In this document: positions 21,736-33,062 of the stretch, one piece after another | Position numbering within the stretch: position 1 is the first letter of the stretch | How the letters are laid out: each line of letters begins with the position of its first letter | Source of the DNA: Juglans regia | Taxonomy: Eukaryota > Streptophyta > Magnoliopsida > Fagales > Juglandaceae | Length of the DNA: 64,000 nt | NCBI RefSeq assembly: GCF_001411555.2 | Contig: NC_049909.1 | Location: forward strand, 12,954,686-13,018,685 | Direction: 5' to 3' | The notes under the pieces: model-generated | Told to the model about the DNA's origin: nothing | Databases searched by the model: none | Seen by the model: the letters and a program-made list of their open reading frames with translations, nothing else | Made by a program: the position numbers and the translations under genes

Positions 21736-24058
21736 ATGGAGTCTTCTACAAATGATGTGCAAGAGTTAAGACCAAACATACCTCCACCCCCACCCCCACC
21801 CCCACCCCCACCCAATGTAAGTGATCAATCAGTTGGTGGGTCACAAAGAGGTAGAGTTAGGTCTTTTGTTTGGGATCACTTTACAAAAATTCCAAAATGT
21901 GATCCAAGTAAACCTAGGGCTGCATGTAATTATTGTGGTGCTTCGTATGCATGTGATACGAAAACCAATGGTATGAAAAACATGAAATATCACATTGAGC
22001 ACCAATGTAAGAAATGTCCGTTTAAGAAGATGGATAAATCTCAGACGACTCTAGGTTAGAAGGTGGAGGGAGGAAGTGGTAGTGGTAGTGGGGGACTTGT
22101 GCCTATTGCATTTAGTGTTAAGGCTTGCCGACAAACCTTAGCAGAGATGATTATTCTTGATGAGTTGCCCTTTAGGCATACTGAAGGGGGGGTTCCAGGA
22201 AGTTTATACTTGTGGTTTGCCCTAAGTGGGTAGAGATTTCATCCCGTATGACAGTTGCCAAGGATTACTTTAATTTGTTTTTAAAAGAAAAACAAAAGTT
22301 GAGAAATGATCTTCGAGGGCAGCGAGTTTCTCTCACCAAGGACACATGGACATCCGTGCAAAACTTAAACTATATTTGTCTCACAGCACACTTTATTGAT
22401 GATGGTTGGAAGTTAAACAAGAGGATTCTTTCCTTTTGTTTGGTTGAAAATCACAAGGGTGATACTCTTGGTAAAGGCATAGAGATGTGTTTGCATGATT
22501 GGGGGTGACCAAAATACTTGCACTCACACTTGATAATGCAAGTTCTAATAATGGAGCTGTTTCTTATTTGAAAAAAAAAACAAAGTATAGGAAAGACACG
22601 ATATTGGAACATGAATTCTTTCATGTTCGATGTTGTGCCCACATTTTGAACTTAATTGTTCGTGATGGGTTAAAAGAATATGATGAGTCTATTGCGAAGG
22701 TGAGAGGTGTTGTGAAGTATGTTAAATCCTCCCCTCAATTGTGGAGTACATATCAGAAATGTGTGGGGTTGGAAGATATTTAATCTAAAAGTCAAGTTTG
22801 CCTAGATGTACCGACTAGGTGAAACTCCACCTATCTTATGTTGGAGAGGGTTTCAAAATTTAAAAGGGCTTTTGATCGGTTGGAAGAAGAAGATCCGTGC
22901 TTCCTTAGTAGTATTAGAGATGATGATGACGACGATGTCGATGATGAAAATGTAGACCATGTGGTGAATACGAGAAAGTCAAAGAAGTTAGGGCCTCCCA
23001 ATGCATCCGATTGGGCGAAGGTACAGTTATTTGTGAGGTTCCTTGCATTATTTTATGATACAACTTTAAAATTCTCGGGGGGTGAATATGTAACTTGTAA
23101 TATTTTTTTCCCGGAGTTGGTTTTTATTAAAGCTGCCATTAATATAGAGTGTGAAGAACGAAACCCCGTGGTGGGATTGATGGCCACAAATATGAAAAGA
23201 AAGTTTGACAAGTATTGGGAGAATTTGGAAAATCAAAATATGTTGCTCTATGTTGGTGTTCTTCTTGATCCTCGCTACAAGATACGATATCTTGATTTTC
23301 GGTTGGGAAAAATGTATGTACATGATCATGCAAAAAAACTTGATTTTAGTTGGAATGTGAAAAATGCATTTATCTGCATATATGAAGCATACATGGAAAA
23401 TGAAGAAGGGCATTCTCCTCAGCGCACAAGTTTCCAACATGAAGATGTAACTCTTTCAGCTGACAATGTGGCTAGTAGAAAGGCAAAAATGATGGCTGAA
23501 TTTAAGCAACAGTTGCAATCAAAAGATAATTTGGAAAGTAAGTCAGAGGTTGATAGATATCTAGCTGAAAGATGTGAGGATGAAGATGATAGTTTTGACC
23601 TTCTAATTTGGTGGAAGGTGAATTCAGTTAGATATCGCGTACTTTCAAAGGTTGCACGTGATGTTCTTGTAATGCCGGTATCTACTGTGGCTTCTGAATC
23701 TACATTTAGCACTGCGGGTCGTGTACTTAACCCTTTTCGAAGTAGTTTAAATCCAATGAGTGTTAAGGGTCTCATATGTGCACAAAACTGGCTTTGTTCT
23801 TCTTATACTCCAATAAGCCTTAGGACTTTAATGGATGAAGTTGAGGAATTTGAGAAGCAGCTGGATATGGGTATGTAATAAAATTACCTTTGATATCTTT
23901 TGCGGTTTATTTTGTTTTATCTTCTACGTTATGTAACTTTATTTAATTTGTTTTGTTTTAAATTTTTATGGATAGAATTTATTGGGGACCTGAACTTTGC
24001 TGATTCTGTGGAGGGGTTAAATTCAATGCCTACTTGTCCTATACCCAATGATGATTAA
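21736..24058 (+). pseudogene. hAT transposase, RICESLEEPER-like, broken
   Basis: Begins at ATG 21736 with a Pro run encoded by CCACCC repeats. A BED zinc finger (FVWDHFTKIP ... CNYCGASY ... HQCKKC) follows at about 21855-22020. Then come LTLDNASSNNGAV, RCCAHILNLIVRDG and the C-terminal hAT dimerisation region (VASESTFSTAGRVLNPFRSS, near 23690-23745). Lesions: TAG at 22057, frameshift near 22195 in a G run, frameshift near 22500, TAA near 22781 and TGA near 22819, the last in a conserved PTRWNSTY motif where Trp has become stop. The long 3' frame (22838-23870) is open and seems to splice (ATGG, donor GTATGT at 23871, acceptor ending 23985) to a last exon ending TAA at 24056-24058. At least five lesions make it a pseudogene. 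Confidence 0.92.
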
Positions 24059-24557
24059 AGACTAAAGATGTGAGAAGATTATAATCTCTAAATTCTATTG
24101 ACGTTATTGATTATGCTAGTTTGGATGTAGCAGCTAGAATTTTGGTCCCTACTTGATACTTCTTTTTTCTTTTTTTGTCGCAGCCCTACTTGATATACTG
24201 CAGCGTCTTAATTTCAGACAGAAATATAGGTCAGTCCTGACTCCTGAGTAACTGAGTTGAAGATTAGTAAGCTGGATGTAGCAGCTAGAATTTTTGTCCC
24301 GTTATATATCAAGTGCTTAAGTTGTTAAGTTTTGGATTATAATTTGTAATTTGTAATAACTTTTGTATTATTATTATTATTTTTTTGTTTTTTATATAGA
24401 TTAGTTTTTTTTGTCATTGTACTTTTCAAAATCAAGTTTTTTTAATAGTTTTAGTTTAAAAAATGTACGAAATTTGAAATGTGCCGAAAAAAATTGAAAT
24501 TGAGTAAAAAAAAAAAATCAGATGTAGATGGGCTTAATGGCCCATTTTAGGCATGTC
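24059..24557. other. hAT 3' non-coding region
   Basis: A/T-rich sequence between the transposase stop and the right subterminal repeats, probably its 3' UTR and spacer. A GGATGTAGCAGCTAGAATTT unit occurs twice (near 24123 and 24274). Confidence 0.5.
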
Positions 24558-24710
24558 CAGACCGACTGGACCTACCCTGGACCGGACCGGACCTATATGT
24601 GACTCGGTCCGGTCCAGGGTAGAGAAATCTTGGACCGAATAGGTCCGGTCCGGTCCACAAAATGGCCCAAGATCAGACCGGACCGGACTGAGATCACCCC
24701 TACTTACATG

Positions 24711-24889
24711 CGCTCCACGAGGAGTTTTCTAATGTTCAGCTCCACCTCCCCCACGAAGCATCGCCTCATTTTGACTGGTGATTGCTTTTGGCCACATGCC
24801 TCTGCAGAGTTTGCCATCCCTTTTTACCAAGAGCTTCATGCTAGTTTTTCAGAGTTATTTTATTTTTCTATTTTTAAGGATACGAGACT
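24711..24889. other. Spacer right of the hAT element
   Basis: About 180 bp of host DNA between the hAT target duplication and the LINE fragment. No feature recognised. Confidence 0.35.
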
Positions 24890-25850
24890 CTAATTTTATT
24901 GAAATACTAATTTATGATGGAGGAATACCATGGAAACAACCATCAATCCAATAAATATACATAGAGAAAATATACTTACAACCGTGAATTGCGTAACCGT
25001 CGCGTAATCACTTTGAAAAAAATGAATAAAACATAGGATTCACATGAAAAAAATTAATTTTTTAATAGTAAACCTCACTCTTTTTCAAAACGATTACACG
25101 GCGGTTATGCACTTCACGATTGTATATAGAATTACTCATATACATATATGAAAATTCAAAGCCTATTACTTACAACGTATCACTAGCAATCCTATCATAT
25201 CCTGTCGTATATCCCTTGACACCTTCTTTGGTAAGGAAATCAACAACTTGGTTTGTCTCTCTATAAATGTGTTGAACTACTAGGTTCAAGTTCTTTGTAG
25301 AATAAACAATTTTCTCTCTGTCCTCTTGCACAACCCAATGTACATCACTCTCTCCCTTCCCCCAGTTAATTACCAACAACTAGGAATTAGTTTCAACCGC
25401 AACATTAGACTGCTGTAGCATAATACAAATCCGCAGACCATCAATCAGTGCCTTTGTCTCAGCCATTGTGTTGGTGCAGCCACTTAATTTCCATAATAAG
25501 CCATAGATCCACCCAAGAGTCCCCTTATCGAGTCACGAACCACCCCTCCACTACCACATTCACCAGGATTCCCTAAACTATACTCATCAATATTTAACTT
25601 GACATGCTGAACCAAATGGTGGGATGGACCATCTCAAAATCTTAGTTTTTAGTGTTTTCAAATCCAATACAGTAAGTCCCATTCTAAACAATATAGCCTC
25701 ATTAGTTTTGCTTACCTTTTTGCAAGTAGAGTACACTTTCACCATTTTTTGAGATAATATGCTTTTGATCTTAAAACAAACCACATTGATAGGTACTTTT
25801 GATTTTCCTTCCATATGAGGTTTACATCTTCGAGTTCATAGATACCAACT
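24890..25850 (-). mobile_element. 5'-truncated L1-type LINE (RNase H end)
   Basis: The minus-strand frame 25379-25170 contains HIYRETNQVVDFLTKEGVKG, the end of the LINE RNase H domain, close to HVLREGNKMADWLTKEGANG of the LINE at 14.2 kb. The 3' UTR (24893-24960) also matches the wording of that LINE's end (TTTATTGAAATACTAATTTA, GGAGGAATACCATGG). Only the last ~0.9 kb is present, with stops, and a family B MITE lies inside. Confidence 0.8.
24973..25130. mobile_element. MITE (family B) inside the LINE fragment
   Basis: Inverted ends: ACAACCGTGAATTGCGTAAC on the left; in reverse complement the right end reads ACAATCGTGAAGTGCATAAC. Both are followed by GTAATC and TTTGAAAA. Similar copies occur at 46760 and 63205. 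Confidence 0.7.
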
Positions 25851-28800
25851 TATTATAGATGAAATTAACCATGTAACAATTCCGAGTTGAGAGACAGCTT
25901 TGCATTTTCAAGAGTTATTTATATAATTGTATGCTCCATTTATATCTAAAAACGCAGGCCGAAAGGAGATAGTACTTAAAGATCGTCCTATATATGAACA
26001 ATTGCATGCACATCCTAGTATTTAATGGGTTTTCCTTTGACTGACACAATCGTCTTCATGATGGTTTTTTTCTCGACTTGCAAGTTGAGAAATCACGAGA
26101 TCTCCCATTTTATTTTTATTTTACTGCATGCTGAAATATTTAATATTTGTTTTGGGTATTTGTTAGTTAATATAATTTTAATTCAAATACTTTTCAATTA
26201 GACAAGACGCACTCATGTACTTGTTTATTTTATTAATGCTCATAATTTTTTTTTAAAAAAAAAAGGTATTGCTTGTTGACTTGGGTGCATGTCCGACCAC
26301 ACTGAAGGTAGGAGTAGTAGTAGTACCCCACAACGAACAAGAAAAAGGCAAAGGTGCTGTCTCTTTCATGGGCCGGCAAAGACCTTCTTTACTACTACCT
26401 CTTTAGACTTTACTTGCCGATCGATCGGACACCAGAATACAGAGAGACCTTCGACACGACCCCCACTCAAACTCCAAAAGCCTGACCCCACCTTATTCCC
26501 TTCATTCTATCTCTTCCACGCCAAGTTTCCTCTATCCATCCCTTGATAAAAAAGTCATCCACCTCCCACCGTTTTTCACGGGCGTGGAGGGCAGCTCTTC
26601 TCCACCTTTTCCGGGTGGTCCTCTTGTGGGGACTCACTGATCATAAAGAGTACTACGTACTGCATATACATGATATGCAGAGAGTACTGAATACATGATA
26701 CACAGAGAGAAGAAAAAAAAAAGAGATTTGAAGGCAATGCTAGCACAATCGTCTTTGATATTATGAACAGTGTATGTGATAATGGTTCCAACGATCAGTT
26801 GGATTACAGCTTGTGTGGATTATTCATCTAGCTAGAGTTGAGAGAAAGGATTGTCTCATGCATAAAATTAAAGCCTCTTTTGGTTAAACAATTAACAAAA
26901 TAGATGTGATGTTTTGTTAAAAATTAAATAAAATATTATTATAATATTTTATTTTTATTTTTTTATTTGAAAAAGTTAAATTATTTATTATATTTTATGT
27001 ATTAATTTAAAAAAAATGATAATAATTATATGAGACCAGATAATATTTTTAGTTGTGTTTTGGAGGTTTGAAAACTCGTTTTCAGAAGTATATATGTTCT
27101 GTAGCAGAAACCGACCAAAACATAACTAAAAAAAAAAGAAAAAAGAGAAGGAGCCGAAACAAATTCAAACACGACTTGGATTACAAAAAGATCTTTTTTG
27201 AACGGGTGGCTTCAAAAGAAGGCCTAGTTTCTTAGGGCAACATGTATGCATGGCGCATGCGTTGCCTTCAAAACATTTTAACTGCGCAGTACACTTACAA
27301 CACGGCCTTCCACTGTCCATTTCATCCCTCCCTTTCCTTTTCATGCGGAACGTGCCGTTCCTGTGCATTAAAGAGAAATTAAAGTATGCATGCGGGAATA
27401 TAAGGTTAGGGTCCCTAGGCAGTACTGCATGTGTGCGTGCACCACAATACTTCAGCTGCCTGCAATAAATCTTCTGAATCCTACACACACACACACATTT
27501 ATATATGTATATGCATGTCTATGAGCTTGGGAATGTCTTTCCTTCCCTCTCTCACTAGCAGAGTTACTACGAAAGCAATTTTCCTCTTCCATTATCATCT
27601 CGTTAGTCCAAGATGCAGAAGCAGATCATCAGGCTGCTCTTCCATTTCACATCAGATGGATGGTTTTTTGGAGGAGCTGCAGCCATGCCATGAATTCACA
27701 GATCCGTCCAAGCCAAGAATGTTGAAATGAAGTTCACGCTAGCGAGGGGAATCAAGCGCTCTCGGTCCGAATTCACCAATTTATCCGTTTTCTTTTCATT
27801 AATTTTCTTTGCCTATGAATCTACAAAGTTATCAGGTTGCTGTGTAATGAAAACTAGCTATCATCTTTTAGTGTAGTATCTATATGAATAGTGAGAGTGT
27901 TCTTCTTTTATGCTTGGCCATTAATTAGTAGCATATCGATTGAAGCGAATAATGGCAGTACTATTGTTGTATTAGAGAGCAAAAATATGTAAGAAACGCG
28001 TGCATGAGATTGATGTGATAATATATATTTTCATGTTATACGCAAATGCTGCATTGCTCAGATTTATTGAGTACTACTCCATCTATTTTCATGATCAGCA
28101 ACTGATCGATCATCCATTCCGCTGGCAACTGTCTCCTATATATGATCTCTCTGTTAGTCTGTTGAATGAGTTGGGAATCCAACTCAAATAACTGATCAAA
28201 TGCATGATGATAATAGTGAATGGCTCTATTTTTGCCTTCAATTATTGAAAGGTTTCATGCATAGAGCCACTATGTGGCAATGTGGTTTTAACTGATCTTA
28301 ATATGAATGGCTACTTAAGTGTTCTTAATTTTCATGCATTCCCCACAAAGCCTAGCTGCATGCACTTTCAGTGCGAAATGAATCTATGATATGATAGAAA
28401 AGAGGTGGTCGAGTTGAAATGTCTTACCAAACACGCATATCAAGCAAAACCTCGTAAACTAGTACTGATACTAAAATGTAAAGTGGCGTTCTAAACAGCT
28501 GTAAAAGGAAAGCTGGGGTGTTGAGCTTTGCTTTTAAATTATTTGGGACGCCATAGAAACATGAGTAAATTATGCTCTATTTTAGGTGAGAATGGGGAGA
28601 TAATTCGTATGTGCTCAACCAAAAGCAAATGGAAAATCACTTCAGGGATTATTTTAATTAGGCCCTTTATTTTTAAGTAATTATTTTTAAAAACAGTTTA
28701 CGTGCAATTGAAGTAATATATTCTTGATCTAGCATGCAGTACTGCTCACCATAGCTATGGCTATGGAGGCAGGCGTATGTGCATACACATGTGTATGTTT

Positions 28801-29232
28801 AAGATTGACCACATGATGATATCACACACTTCGTTTACACCAAACACTCAAATTGATAGGATTTTAAAGAGAGATTCTAGCTGTGAAGTTTATTATATTC
28901 AATTCTAATTAGTATGGAAGTATTCTTTGTTTTTTTCCTCTTGGGTTATGATCTTTAATCGCATGAGAAGTTTAGGTTGACTATATATGGGTAATTAATG
29001 TACTTGTCGTGCCTAGCTTATACGGATCCTTAGGTTGATTCCACCTATGAGATTTTGTTATGCTCAAAGCATGGCATAATTTTTCTGGCAATAATAATTC
29101 ATGATCTCTTTCCTTTTTTCCATTAACTTCATGCTAGCCATTGATTAAGGTGGCAATTTGGGGCACAGGCTCCAAAAAATATGGCTGGGATCGATCTGTC
29201 TTTTTGGGTGCATCTCCACAGTAAGATTTATG

Positions 29233-29273
<41 letters not shown>

Positions 29274-30438
29274 GAAAGTCAATGACTGATATATATCCTA
29301 GCTAGCTGTTTTGAGTACCTTATCATTGTAATTTGTTAAATGATATCATCACGTTTCCTCCCACATTTCAAGCCTTAGCATATTATATAGTTAATCTAAG
29401 CTCGTAAAAGGTGAAATTAAAGCACGATTTGATCTGTCAGTCTGAATGATCTCTTTCTGCTAAAGTACTTTGACTATTGATGCAGAAGAGGGAACAATAT
29501 TTCCATAGTGGCCGATCGATGGAAAAGGGCTGTGTACTAAAATACTGACATGATCGAGAAACGTCCTAAAGTTCCTGATTTATTTGTTATTTTGAGTGGC
29601 TTTTGTCCATCAGTATCTAACAAAAGGATTGCAGTGTTATTTGTAGATTTCATTTACACAGGAAACTGTGCTCACTTTTTTTTCTCTTTTTTGTCTCATC
29701 AGCTCTTAAACGGTTTGAAACTGGTTTGATGTTCATGATAATCAAGCTGGTTGTTCTAATAGTACTTACCGTGTTTTGTCTCTTTACAATGCATACAAAG
29801 TAATGTGAAAGAACGGCTAAAAGTTACCACGAAGTGTACGTAAACACTCTTTTCCCTTCATTTTTAAGAGAATGCCGGGGTAAGACAGATTGTGGCCAGG
29901 ATGGTAATCCAAATCCAAACACTTTGAGACTACTGTAGCGAGGCCTACAATTACTGCCTGACCTTGTCTGCGCCATCTTTTAAGCTCTATTCCAAAGGAA
30001 ATACCTGTAGTACTGCACTGTATGCAGCATGTGCCCGGTCACTGTATGAAACTGGGAAAGTGATAGATCAGGCCCATCTGGCCAGCCTGAACTTAGGTGG
30101 AACTTTGTGCTTATGATAGATGTACATGGCACTCATGCACAGTGCTGCATGGACCAAAAATTTAGAAGACTCCGGCTTTAGGGGATTATTTTCGGCAGAA
30201 AAATTCCCGATCAAGATATTGGGCTGTGTTTACTATATAGCTCTCCGCGACTGCTAAAAAAAAATATCTTACGAACATCTATATATTGCTAGCAGTAGTA
30301 CTGTACCGTTTTGAATTCTAATACAAGCCGCCCGTTTGAAATTTGAATTGAACTGAAATCAACTCAGTTCAGTCTAATTTTAAATTGAGTCTAATATCTA
30401 AATGTATAACTCTCAAATTACTAAACTCGTCTCAACTC
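25851..30438. other. Long gene-poor region
   Basis: 4.6 kb without a recognisable protein domain. It contains an A/T-rich MITE-like stretch (about 26872-27060), a TA microsatellite (29238-29270) and several short open frames (26289-26546, 27431-27730, 28000-28191) with no known family. Non-coding RNA genes cannot be excluded: I looked for well-known conserved miRNA sequences and saw none. Confidence 0.4.
29238..29270. repeat. (TA)n microsatellite
   Basis: A run of about 16 TA dinucleotides in non-coding DNA. Confidence 0.85.
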
Positions 30439-30443
30439 AAAAC

Positions 30444-30946
30444 TATTGAGTACTGTGGAGTCTAATCCATATTGCTCGAGCGGAAGCAAGCCAGAGAGTT
30501 AGTTCAAAACTGCTTGACAGTGAGCTCGAGTAGATGCAAGTCAGAGAGTTCGCTCAATACAGCTCAACATACCTCTTGAGCGGAGGAAAGTCAGAGAGTT
30601 CGCTTCAAGAGCCGCTCGACACATAGCTGAATCAATAACGAGAAACGAGGTTCCCTCGATGCGAGCTCGACATGTCGCTTAAGCAAATATCGCTATTATT
30701 GAAATTTTAGGGTTTCCGCCGCTCGAAGTATAAATACATATTATTTTGACTTGTGGCAGTAGAGTGTGTGAACAGTAGTTGCCCCAAAGTGTATTGTGAT
30801 TCCTCAAGTAATAAAAATCCTCTGCAGCTCTCGTGGACGTAGGCAATTTATCGAATCACATAAATCTTGTGTCATGTGTGATTTTTTGATTTTTTGATTA
30901 TTCTTTTCGTGTTTACTTTTATTTAGTGTCATCATTTTTCACAACA
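30444..30946 (+). repeat. 5' LTR of the copia element
   Basis: About 503 bp ending CACAACA just before the primer-binding site. The TATA box is at 30729-30736 and an AATAAA-type signal near 30811. The left edge is set by the matching AAAAC duplication; its TG start reads TA, so the edge is less sure than the right one. Confidence 0.7.
30729..30736 (+). promoter_or_regulatory. TATA box of the copia LTR
   Basis: TATAAATA, conserved at the same place in the second LTR (32848-32855). Confidence 0.65.
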
Positions 30947-30947
30947 A

Positions 30948-30962
30948 TTGGTATCAAGAACC
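30948..30962 (+). promoter_or_regulatory. Copia primer-binding site
   Basis: TTGGTATCAAGAACC directly after the 5' LTR resembles the initiator tRNA-Met site (TGGTATCAGAGC) with differences at its end. Confidence 0.6.
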
Positions 30963-30986
30963 AAGGTTTGAGTTTGAGGAAAAACG

Positions 30987-32734
30987 ATGGCTGAAGAAGA
31001 AGTGACGGTATCAGGGATTGAGAAGTTTAATGGCATCGATTATAGATACTGGAGGATGCAAATAGAGGACTACCTCTATGGGAAGAGACTCCATCTTCCA
31101 TTGTTAGGGAAGAAGCTGACATCATGGCAGTTGCTGATTGGAACCCGTTAGATCGACAAGTTTTGGGGGTTATTCGGCTAACTCTGTCGAGATCCGTTAC
31201 ACACAACGTCATCAAGGAGAAGAAGACTGCAGATCTCATAGCGGATTTGTCAGGTATGTATGAAAAGCCGTCAGAGAATAACAAGGTACACTTGATGAAA
31301 AAGTTATTCAATTTGAAAATGGCAGATGGTACGTCTGTTGCACAACATCTAAATGATTTTAATACTATCACAAATCAATTGTCATCTGTTGAAATTGAGT
31401 TTGATGATGAGACACGTTCATTGATACTATTGGTCTCACTGCCAAATAGTTAGGAAGCCATGAGAATGGCTGTCAGTAATTATGCTGGTTAATTAAAGTT
31501 GAAATATGATGATATTCGTGATTTGATTTTGGCTAAAGAGGTGCGCAGGAGGGATTCAGGCGAGACCTCTAGTTCAAGTTCAGCACTAAATGTTGATTCT
31601 TGGAGAGATCACAAGACAAGAACTCAAACAGAGACAAATCAAAATCAAAGAACAAGGGCAAGAGAAAGTCAAGGCCTAGACAACAGGCAACTTGCTGGAA
31701 TTGTGGCAAAGTTGGTCACATAAAGAAGAATTATAGAAACCCTAAAAAGACGGAGAATGATAGTGCTAATGTGGTAACTAGAGAAGTAGTGGATGCACTA
31801 TTACTTGCAGTACATAGTCCAATTGATGACTAGATACTGGATTTAGAGGCTTCCTTCCACACATCTTTCCATCAAGAGATAACGCATAACTATGTTGCAG
31901 GTGATTTTGAAAAAGTGTACCTGACTGATGGAGAGATTTTGAACATGATGAGAATGAGAGACATTAATATTGCACTCCCTGACAAAAACATATGGACCTT
32001 GCAGAAGGTCAGACACATTCCTAAGTTGAAGAAGAACCTCATCTCTGTTGGGCAGCTTGATGATTGTGGTCATTCAGTAGTTTTCTCAGATAACACCTGG
32101 AAGGTCACTAAAGGGACATTGATACTGGCTCGGGATAAAAAAATCGGCACTCTCAATATGACTACTGGTTTGAATAATAATATTCCTAATACCGTTGCAG
32201 AGAGCACAACAGGTTTGTGGCATTGTAAGCTTAGCCATATGAGTCAGAAGGGCATGAAAGAACTACTATCTAGAGGCAAGTTATCATAACTAAATTCAGT
32301 TGATCTCAGTATGTGTGAGAGTTGCATTATGGGGAAAGAAGAGAATGTTAGTTTCTTGAAAAGTGTCAGAACACTAAAGACAAGAAAACTAACATTTTTT
32401 ATGACCACAACAGGAATGTATGAGTTTATTTTTTAAAGCATAAATCTAATGTATTTAATGTGTTTAAAATTTGGAAGGTCATGGTTGAGATAAAGACAAA
32501 CTTGAAGCTGAAATGCTTGAGATCTGATAATGATGGTGAGTTCAAGGAGTACTGTGCAAATCTAAGTATCAAAATGGATAAGATCATTCCTGAGACACCA
32601 CAGCAAAATCGAGTTGCTGAACGTATAAACAGAACCATAAATAATGGTGTTAGAAGCATGAGGCTGCACGCTGGATTACCACTTACTTTCTAGGCAGACG
32701 CAGTCAACACTACCGTCTACTTGATAAACAGAGG
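30987..32734 (+). pseudogene. Copia gag and partial pol (protease, integrase), broken
   Basis: Gag opens at ATG 30987 (FNGIDYRYWRMQIEDYLYGK). The frame slips near 31100 and resumes as LDRQVLGVIRLTLSRSV, with in-frame stops after LPNS near 31450 and near 31490. The CCHC knuckle reads CWNCGKVGHIKKNY, its last Cys replaced by Tyr. The protease active site is degenerate (LDLEASFH where LDSGAS is usual). The integrase front motif LWHCKLSHMSQKGM (near 32215) and core LRSDNDGEF ... TPQQNRVAER (32520-32620) are readable. The frame ends NTTVYLINRG where it joins the LTR. RT and RNase H are absent. Confidence 0.87.
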
Positions 32735-33057
32735 AGCCGCTCAACACATGGCTTGAGCAGTGACTGGAAACCGCTCGATGCGCTCTCGACACACCGCTTG
32801 AGCGAACATTGCTATTATTGAAATTTTAGAGTTTCTGCCGCTTGGAGTATAAATACATATTGTTTTGACTTGTGGCAATAGAGTGCGTGAACAGTAGTCG
32901 CCCCAAAATGTATTGTGATTCGTCAAGTAATAAAAATCCTTTACAACTCCCGTGGACGTAGCTAATTTGCCGAACCACGTAAATCTTGCATTGTATATGA
33001 TTGTTTGATTGTTCTTTTCGTGTTTGCTTTCATTTAGTGTCATTGTTTTTTACAATA
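32735..33057 (+). repeat. Truncated 3' LTR of the copia element
   Basis: Aligns with 30610-30946 of the 5' LTR, starting at AGCCGCTC. Its TATA box is at 32848-32855. The last bases ACAATA correspond to ACAACA in the 5' LTR. Confidence 0.8.
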
Positions 33058-33062
33058 AAAAC

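Larger units (their letters stand above)
12882..24702 (+). mobile_element. hAT transposon, 11.8 kb including nested insertions
   Basis: Termini are inverted: TAGGGGTAGAATCGG on the left, TAGGGGTGATCTCAG in reverse complement on the right. The 8-bp direct duplication CTTACATG is perfect (12874-12881 and 24703-24710), the hAT hallmark. Both subterminal regions carry many GGTCCGGTCC motifs (12896-13020 and 24558-24690), probable transposase binding sites. The interior contains a 234-bp tandem array, a nested LINE (13932-19830), a GC-rich leader, a minisatellite and a transposase gene (21736-24058). Without the LINE and its duplicated target the element is about 5.9 kb. The transposase is broken, so it is now non-autonomous. 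Confidence 0.92.
30444..33057 (+). mobile_element. Ty1/copia element with internal deletion
   Basis: 5' LTR 30444-30946, primer-binding site, gag, pseudo-protease and integrase, then a direct join into the middle of the 3' LTR (32735-33057). AAAAC flanks both ends (30439-30443 and 33058-33062). RT, RNase H, polypurine tract and the first ~165 bp of the 3' LTR are missing, so it is non-autonomous and cannot complete normal reverse transcription. Confidence 0.85.

Noticed and set aside
26289..26546. 85-residue frame starting MSDHTEGRSSSS
   Set aside because: Low-complexity composition, no domain, no splice or homology support.
27431..27730. Small plus-strand gene of 72-99 residues in the gene-poor region
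   Set aside because: ATG 27515 opens a 71-residue frame (MSMSLGMSFLPSL...), but the upstream part translates a CA microsatellite and I recognise no family. Left unannotated until transcript support exists.
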